Shown: one piece after another, positions 58,363 through 64,000 of the stretch
Numbering within the stretch: position 1 is the first letter of the stretch
How the letters are laid out: every line of letters starts with the position of its first letter
Origin: a virus
Direction: 5' to 3' (one strand)
DNA length: 64,000 nucleotides
IMG/VR virus record: IMGVR_UViG_3300045684_000013
Location: 1-64,000 of that record
Program-made: the position numbers and the translations under genes
Notes under the pieces: model-generated
The model's database searches: none
What the model was told of the DNA's origin: nothing
Seen by the model: only the letters and a program-made list of their open reading frames with translations

Positions 58363-58446
58363 CATTTATTTTCAACTTTTTTCAAATATGCTTGCAAGTC
58401 TGAAACCTTTTTTGCATCTTTGGAGTGTTGGGCAATGATGCCTGAC
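58359..58446 (+). promoter_or_regulatory. Dispersed promoter/5' UTR repeat, copy 8
   Basis: Carries a small internal insertion near its start and reads CATCTTTGGAGTG; UTR ends GATGCCTGAC, as in copy 6. Leads through CAACATCAACATCAA to ATG 58465. Confidence 0.7.
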
Positions 58447-58464
58447 AAACAACATCAACATCAA

Positions 58465-58995
58465 ATGAAGGCCATCAACAATTTTTCCAGCGATTTTCTG
58501 ACAAGCATGTTTGACAATGCGCGGCATGACATCAGCCTTGCCATTGAAAATGCACCATTCAATAATGGCATTGGCGGTGTGTTCGTCACTGACACAATTT
58601 TTGGACTGCTTGACATTGAATTCACTGAAGCAACTGGTGTGTTTGTCTTCAGAATCAACAATGATGGCAAGGATTTTTTTACCACTGGCAGCCATTATGC
58701 AGCAATTGTTTTCCTGATGGCTGCTTATGACTATACATCAGAAGGTGATTTGACAGAAGAAGAAAAGCAGGATGTGGCCTATTTGGCAGGCATGGCAGCG
58801 AATTACAAAGGGCAGAAGCTTGTGCCACACCACTGCAAGCAGTTTGGCATGTTGATTGATGGTCAGGTTGGCGGGAACACTGTGAAGCTTGCCACATCGT
58901 GGCACAATGGCTTTCACAGGGTGAACCATTTGGCAGGTGATGCACTGCTGCGAAAGTGGGCAGAAGAAGACAGCCAGCCACATCAGGCAGGCTGA
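58465..58995 (+). CDS. Hypothetical protein
   Basis: 176 aa, between the tail chaperone and tape measure but on its own promoter copy, so likely an inserted accessory gene rather than a tail gene. Alpha/beta, with acidic patches and His-rich middle. Followed by a terminator. Unknown. Confidence 0.6.
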   Translation: MKAINNFSSDFLTSMFDNARHDISLAIENAPFNNGIGGVFVTDTIFGLLDIEFTEATGVFVFRINNDGKDFFTTGSHYAAIVFLMAAYDYTSEGDLTEEEKQDVAYLAGMAANYKGQKLVPHHCKQFGMLIDGQVGGNTVKLATSWHNGFHRVNHLAGDALLRKWAEEDSQPHQAG

Positions 58996-59020
58996 CTAGC
59001 AACGGGAAACCAGAATTGAA

Positions 59021-59052
59021 AACAGCTGACATGATTTGTCAGCTGTTTTTTT
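59021..59052 (+). terminator. Rho-independent terminator
   Basis: AACAGCTGAC and GTCAGCTGTT form a perfect 10-bp stem with a 7-base loop and a T-run. The adjoining TATATATTG may be the promoter for the tape measure gene. Confidence 0.85.
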
Positions 59053-59134
59053 ATATATTGCAATTGGATGTGGTTGCCAGCACCTTCAAAAAAGCTGGAC
59101 TTTGGAAACAAGGGAACTTTTATTATTGATAAAT

Positions 59135-62100
59135 GTGGTTGATGATCAGCTGAAGGAAGCTGAAGCCACCATTGCAGGCCTTGGCAAAGGTGCTGGTGTT
59201 TCTGCTGACCAGCTGAAGAAGGTTGACAGTGCCCTGAAAAGTTCAGCAAAGTCATTCAGCACGCTTTCAACTGAAGCGCAGGCAGTACAGCAAAGAATCA
59301 CTGTACTTCAGAACAAAAGCCAAGGCCTTCAAAAGGCTTTGAAGGGTGCCACAAATCCAAATGACATCAAAGGCCTTTCAGCAGCATTAAAGCAGGTTGA
59401 AAAAGACCTTGAAGCTGCCATAAAGGATGCCATCAGGCTTGACAAGGCCACTGATGGTGTTGGAAGCACGGCAAAGAAAACTGGTGGCCTGTTTGGTGGC
59501 ATTGGCAAAGGGCTTGACTTGGGTGGCCTGTATTCAAAATTAGGTGGCCTGTCAGGTGGTCTGGCTAACTTGGGACTTGCCACAGGTGGTGCAACTGGTG
59601 GCCTGCTGTCCATGGCTGCCAGTGCAGGGCCAGTTGGCGCGGCAATTGCTGGCACATTGGGTGTTGTGCTGGCATTGGGCAAAGGGCTTTCAGCATCAGT
59701 TGACATTGCAAAGGAATATGAAAGCAGCCTTGCATCATTGTCAGCCATCACAGGGCTTTCAGGCAACAGCCTTGATGACCTTTCTGACAGGGCACAGAAT
59801 TTCACAATCAGGATCACAGATGCAGGTGGAGGCCTTCAGATGATCACGCTGAACGCTTCACAGGCTGCACAGGCCTTTGAAGTGGTTGGCTCAAAGGCGC
59901 CAGAATTGTTGAAGGTGCCGTCTGCATTGGATGCAGTAACAAAACAAGCATTGGTGCTGTCTGAAACGTCACGGTCACTTGGCTTTGATGAAGCTGTTGC
60001 AGGCCTGACCACATCAATCAACCAGTTCCTTCCTGTTGCTGATGAGCAGGCCACGGCACAGGAACGGGCAAACCAGATTGTGAAGCAAGGTGCTATCTTG
60101 ACAAATCAACTGGCAGCTGCACAGCAGCTTGGTGCAGTGCCTGTCACTGGCCTTGCACAGTCCCTTGAAAAATTTGGTGCAGTAGCAACAGCCAACAACA
60201 TCAGCAGTGCAGAATCAATTGCACTGGCTGAAACATTGGGCCAAAAATTTAGTGATCAGGCCACGGTTGGAACAAACCTAAGGAATATTATCAGCATTCT
60301 GGCAGCTGACACCACCAGCCTTGGTGTGTCATTCAAGGGTGCCGATGGTGAAGCACAGGGCATTCAGGGAAGCATTGAAGCCCTACGGGCAAAGCTGGAA
60401 GGCATCACCGACCCTGCTGAACGTGCAGCATTTTTGACAAAACAGTTTGGCCGGGAAAATGCAGCAGCTGCACAGATACTGGTGACCAATGTGGAACAAA
60501 CAGCCAAGCTGACAGCAGAACTGGAAAAACAGGCTGAAAGAACCCTTGCCAATGGTGCTGCTGCACAGCAGGCTGCCATCAATGCTGACACATACGAAAA
60601 ATCACAGGAAAGACTAAGAAACACACTGACACAGGTTGGCAATAAAATTGGTCAATCGCTGCTGCCAATTTTGAAAAGCCTGACAGACTTCATAAACGAT
60701 GTCATCAGAAGGGCTGATGAATTGGGTGAAGGGCTGAAGCCACTGAAAGATGCATTTGGCGTGCTGATTGATACCATCAGCAGCCTGATTGGTGAATTGG
60801 GGCTTGCTGGTGGTGAAACTGATTTTTTAGGTATTGCTTTTGCCATATTGCGCGAAGTGCTGGAAGCTGTAACAGCTGGCATGACCATTGCCGTAAAGGC
60901 TGTGACGGGTTTGGTGAATTGGTACAGGATTTTGGCAACAGTGGTCAGGGCTGGCATTGCTGTCATTGGTGAATTTTCAGATACAGTCAAACGTGCATTT
61001 GATGGTGATTTCACTGCATTTGTTGGCCTTGGTGACAGGTTAAAAGGTGCATTCCTGAAAGAAATGGAAGATGTTGATAAAATATTAGCACCAACTGTGA
61101 ATGAAGTCACAAACAAGCTAGAAAACATTATTACAGACAAATTCAACAGCATTCAATTTGGTGGTGATGCCACTGGCCTTGCCAGTCAGATTGAAGGGAC
61201 AATAAAAGCTGCCATTGATGGTGTTGACCCTGAAAAAGCAGCTGAAGCAATGGCCAGATTAGGGCCAACAATCCGTGCAAAAATTGATGATGCACTTGAC
61301 AGGAAAAACATCAACCTTGAACAGGCTGCACAGTTGCAGGCAGAATTGGAAAAAGTCATTGGTGGCCTTGTTCCTGATGCAGTTGACCCAAACAACACAC
61401 CTGAAAAAAGGGCAGCAGCTGAAGCAGAAGCAGCAAAGGCAGCAGCAGAAGCAGCAAGGGCAGCAGCTGATGCCAAGTCAAAAGCAGACAGGGCAGCAGC
61501 TGAAACATTGAATGGCTTGCAACAGCAGCTGATTGAATTGAAAAAAGAAAGGCTTGAATTGCCAATTGGTACAGCTGCATTCAACAAAGTTAATGCAGAA
61601 ATTCAGGCCATTGAAACAAAGGTGAAAACCCTGAAGGGTGAAGTGAAGGTGCAGTTGACACCAGATGAAAAGAAGCTGAATGAATTATTGGAACAGATTC
61701 AAAGCACTGAAGCACAGGTGAAGGTGGCTGTTGCTGAAGGTGATGATAAAAAGGTGTCAAAGCTTCAGAGTGACTTGAAGATACTTTCTTCACTGGAAGC
61801 TGAAGCAAGGGTGAAGATTCAGTCAGGGCCATTCACTGATGAGTTGAAGAAGATCACTGATGAATTGAATGACTTCAAGGCACAGGCAGAAGCAAAAATA
61901 TTGCAGGTCAGCTTGGGTGTGGCCATTGATGCAGGTGATTCAGCCACAGCCATCAGGATTCAGACGCAATTGATTGAGGCAGAAGCACAGAAGGAAATTG
62001 ACCAGATTTCAGAAAACACCACACTGAAACGGCTGGCCATTGTTGATCCTGGAGCAGCAGCAGACCTTGAAAAACAGTTGCTTAATGCAATAGAGAAGAC

Positions 62101-63928
62101 AAAAACAGACAGGATTGATGAAGCCACAAAGAAAATTGGCCAGCAGGTGTCATCTGACTTTGTTGAAAACATTCTGACAGCTTATTCAGAAAAGATTGCA
62201 GGCAGTTCAAGTGAATTTCAGGCCTTGGCTGATTCATTGCGTGGCCAGATTGTGGCATTAGGTCAGTCACTTGATGTGGTACAATCCACACAAGACGTGG
62301 CAGAAGCCAGAAGCATTCTGGCAGCATTGGGCCTTGATGCCTCCACCATTCCAGCAGATGTTGCAACCGTGGAGGCTGCCACAGAAGCCATACAAAGCCA
62401 AATCAAAGCCATACAAGGCCAACTGCTGTCAGAAAATCAGACCTTTGCCAGCAGCTTTATTGGCCAAACACAGGCCACCATTGCTGAAATTGGGCAAGAA
62501 ATTGCAAAGCTGGAAGCCTTGCAGGCAGATGGCAGCTTGTCAGATGAAGATGCACAAAAGCTGGAAGGGCTGAGAACGCTATACCAAAGGCTTTCAGCAG
62601 ACGTTGGCAGCGCACGTGAAGAAGTTGTGCAGCTGGCTGAAGAAGTCAACAGCCTGAATTTGTCTGCCTTTGAAGAAGCTTTCAAGGGTGCTTCAAGTGA
62701 AGTCAAAAATTTGGGTGAAGAAATCATTGCAGCTGGTGCAGCACTTGGCAAAGAAATTGATCCTGAACTGGCAAGAAAGTTGGGTCAGGGCTTTTTGAAT
62801 ACAGCAAAAATCATCAATGGCGTTCAGGAAACATCAGCTGCATTTTTTGAATTCAGGCTGCAAAAGGCAGAGCAAACCAATGCTGAAGAATTGAAAGGCA
62901 TTGATGAACAGATTGCAGAAGCAGAAACAAGGCAAAGGAAGGGTGCAGCTGGTCAGGAAAAAATATTAGAAAGCCTGAAAAACAAAAGGATTGAACTTGA
63001 AGAAGAGCAGGAACGGGAAATAAGAAAGGTGAAAGAAAAACAGTTCAAGGTTGACAAGGCATTCAATTTGGTCACTGCTGTCATGAATGGTGCATTGGCC
63101 TTCACAAAAGCCCTGTCATCCGCTGCACCACCAGTCAACTTCATTCTTGCTGGCCTGTCAGCAGCCGCAACAGCAGCCCAAATTGCAACAATTGTCAGTG
63201 CAAAGCCTTCATTTTTTGAAGGAACACCATTTGTGTCAGCTGCTGTTGGCAAGGGCGGAAAAGATTCAGTTGATGCACGGCTGCATCATGGTGAACGGGT
63301 GGTCACTGCCAGCCAAAACAAAAAGCACTTCAATGACTTCACGGCAATTGATGGTGGTGGACTGGTGCCAGATGCAGCAGCTGCCTTGGCCAACATGCCA
63401 GCAAAGGTGCAAAGGATGCTGATGAAGCAGCCAGATGCATTCATCAGGCTGGCCATGGGTGGTGATGATCAATTTACGCAGGTTTCATCTGGCAATGTGG
63501 CAAAGGCTGGCATCAGAAAGCAACTGATTCAGGCCATTACCAGCCATACAGAATTGACAACCAGATTGAATGTGGAGGCTGAACGGCTACTGACAGGCCA
63601 CAGGGTGCCACGTGCTGAAATAAAAGGCAGGCTGAAGGGTATTGGCATCAATGACACACAAAGCCCTGTGGTGCCACGTTTACGGCTGACGCAGCAGGCT
63701 GAAGATGCAATCAGAAGTCAGCACATGGACATGGCAGGCATGTCATCAATAAATTATGGGAAATTGGCAGGCATGGTGGCAGAAAAGATTTCAGAACGGC
63801 TGCCAGATGCAATGTATAAAATGCAGCATCGTGACAGTAGTGTTGATAAATACCAGCTTGATACATTGCGTCACGGGCTGTCAGTCATTGCAGAAAAGCT
63901 GGAAGACCTAAACAAAAAACAGAAATGA
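59135..63928 (+). CDS. Tail tape measure protein
   Basis: About 1,597 aa if started at GTG 59135. The frame upstream to 59036 is open but crosses the terminator. Long helical and Ala/Gln-rich coiled-coil body, a hydrophobic patch (about residues 160-195 of the frame: GAAIAGTLGVVLALG), and a C-terminal part with LHHGERVVTA, as in many tape measures. It sets tail length; by the usual 0.15 nm per residue rule the tail would be about 240 nm. The real start may be ATG 59068 in another frame (see findings). Confidence 0.88.
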   Translation: MVDDQLKEAEATIAGLGKGAGVSADQLKKVDSALKSSAKSFSTLSTEAQAVQQRITVLQNKSQGLQKALKGATNPNDIKGLSAALKQVEKDLEAAIKDAIRLDKATDGVGSTAKKTGGLFGGIGKGLDLGGLYSKLGGLSGGLANLGLATGGATGGLLSMAASAGPVGAAIAGTLGVVLALGKGLSASVDIAKEYESSLASLSAITGLSGNSLDDLSDRAQNFTIRITDAGGGLQMITLNASQAAQAFEVVGSKAPELLKVPSALDAVTKQALVLSETSRSLGFDEAVAGLTTSINQFLPVADEQATAQERANQIVKQGAILTNQLAAAQQLGAVPVTGLAQSLEKFGAVATANNISSAESIALAETLGQKFSDQATVGTNLRNIISILAADTTSLGVSFKGADGEAQGIQGSIEALRAKLEGITDPAERAAFLTKQFGRENAAAAQILVTNVEQTAKLTAELEKQAERTLANGAAAQQAAINADTYEKSQERLRNTLTQVGNKIGQSLLPILKSLTDFINDVIRRADELGEGLKPLKDAFGVLIDTISSLIGELGLAGGETDFLGIAFAILREVLEAVTAGMTIAVKAVTGLVNWYRILATVVRAGIAVIGEFSDTVKRAFDGDFTAFVGLGDRLKGAFLKEMEDVDKILAPTVNEVTNKLENIITDKFNSIQFGGDATGLASQIEGTIKAAIDGVDPEKAAEAMARLGPTIRAKIDDALDRKNINLEQAAQLQAELEKVIGGLVPDAVDPNNTPEKRAAAEAEAAKAAAEAARAAADAKSKADRAAAETLNGLQQQLIELKKERLELPIGTAAFNKVNAEIQAIETKVKTLKGEVKVQLTPDEKKLNELLEQIQSTEAQVKVAVAEGDDKKVSKLQSDLKILSSLEAEARVKIQSGPFTDELKKITDELNDFKAQAEAKILQVSLGVAIDAGDSATAIRIQTQLIEAEAQKEIDQISENTTLKRLAIVDPGAAADLEKQLLNAIEKTKTDRIDEATKKIGQQVSSDFVENILTAYSEKIAGSSSEFQALADSLRGQIVALGQSLDVVQSTQDVAEARSILAALGLDASTIPADVATVEAATEAIQSQIKAIQGQLLSENQTFASSFIGQTQATIAEIGQEIAKLEALQADGSLSDEDAQKLEGLRTLYQRLSADVGSAREEVVQLAEEVNSLNLSAFEEAFKGASSEVKNLGEEIIAAGAALGKEIDPELARKLGQGFLNTAKIINGVQETSAAFFEFRLQKAEQTNAEELKGIDEQIAEAETRQRKGAAGQEKILESLKNKRIELEEEQEREIRKVKEKQFKVDKAFNLVTAVMNGALAFTKALSSAAPPVNFILAGLSAAATAAQIATIVSAKPSFFEGTPFVSAAVGKGGKDSVDARLHHGERVVTASQNKKHFNDFTAIDGGGLVPDAAAALANMPAKVQRMLMKQPDAFIRLAMGGDDQFTQVSSGNVAKAGIRKQLIQAITSHTELTTRLNVEAERLLTGHRVPRAEIKGRLKGIGINDTQSPVVPRLRLTQQAEDAIRSQHMDMAGMSSINYGKLAGMVAEKISERLPDAMYKMQHRDSSVDKYQLDTLRHGLSVIAEKLEDLNKKQK

Positions 63929-63929
63929 A

Positions 63930-64000
63930 ATGGCAATTGAACTGACAGAAGCAATTGAAGACAGCGAAGTGCAAAGGTTTCAGAGAAGATTGAAGCGTTT
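63930..64000 (+). CDS. Tail gene cut by right edge
   Basis: Begins at ATG 63930, one base after the tape measure stop, with MAIELTEAIEDSEVQRFQRR, and runs off the window. Expected to be a distal tail protein by position. Confidence 0.5.
   Translation, partial: MAIELTEAIEDSEVQRFQRRLKR

Noticed and set aside
61186-61587. Long Ala/Ser-rich antisense frame in the tape measure
   Set aside because: It is the complement of the Ala/Gln-rich coiled-coil coding region and has no leader.
1-64000. tRNA genes, integrase, reverse transcriptase/DGR and clear endolysin
   Set aside because: No sequence pattern supporting any of these was found on reading; an endolysin may lie outside the window or be too divergent to recognise.

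Overview
The window is almost entirely densely packed phage genes and looks like most of one tailed-phage genome. It carries small and large terminase, portal, minor head protein, scaffold-like protein, probable major capsid protein, tail-assembly chaperone, a tape measure of about 1,600 residues, fibres, and a replication module. No ribosomal RNA, tRNA, integrase or host housekeeping gene was seen. The host is most likely a member of the Bacteroidota (inference). Start codons are preceded by A/C-rich leaders such as CAACATCAACATC instead of Shine-Dalgarno sequences. Candidate promoters carry the TAnnTTTG -7 box of that phylum, and the primase has a BT4734/VirE-like N-terminus typical of it. 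The first gene is cut by the left edge and the last by the right edge. Tape measure at the right end and distal tail genes at the left end suggest a circular or circularly permuted map that continues across the window ends.

Layout. 1-6956 (+): distal tail or baseplate proteins, the portal and three tiny genes. 6990-12713 (-): an accessory block of small unknown genes, a PAPS-reductase-family protein, one lipoprotein and one secreted protein. 12792-21922 (+): head genes (minor head protein fused to a zincin, scaffold, capsid, PKD decoration protein) and neck genes, interrupted by one minus-strand putative regulator at 15285-15578. 21922-27234 (+): fibre or adhesin genes and a holin-like protein. 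27394-32245 (+): small membrane proteins, a membrane-anchored T5orf172-like protein, a winged-helix protein and a GIY-YIG protein. 32233-46604 (+): DNA metabolism with SF2 helicase, Sak4-like protein, Cas4/RecB-like nuclease, DNA methyltransferase, replication initiator carrying an apparent internal origin, primase/helicase and a DUF1064-type resolvase. 46612-50813 (+): accessory genes, several behind near-identical terminator-promoter units. 50882-53920: ParB-like protein and terminase. 53938-58995: small unknown and membrane genes and the tail-assembly chaperone with a probable -1 frameshift. 59068-63928: tape measure.

Regulation is the most distinctive part of the window. An ~80-bp repeat occurs eight times, two copies on the minus strand and six on the plus strand. 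It combines a candidate Bacteroidota promoter with a conserved 5' UTR, usually sits directly behind a rho-independent terminator, and stands in front of a small accessory gene. A second promoter family (A7 followed by CGTATATT) precedes several core operons. Other prominent observations are a lambda-O-like origin inside the initiator gene, a Sak4-like protein without its Walker lysine but with an SSB-like C-terminal tip, a 150-bp tandem duplication, and a few genes apparently broken at homopolymers that could be genuine or sequencing artefacts. All functional calls come from reading motifs by eye; no database search was possible.
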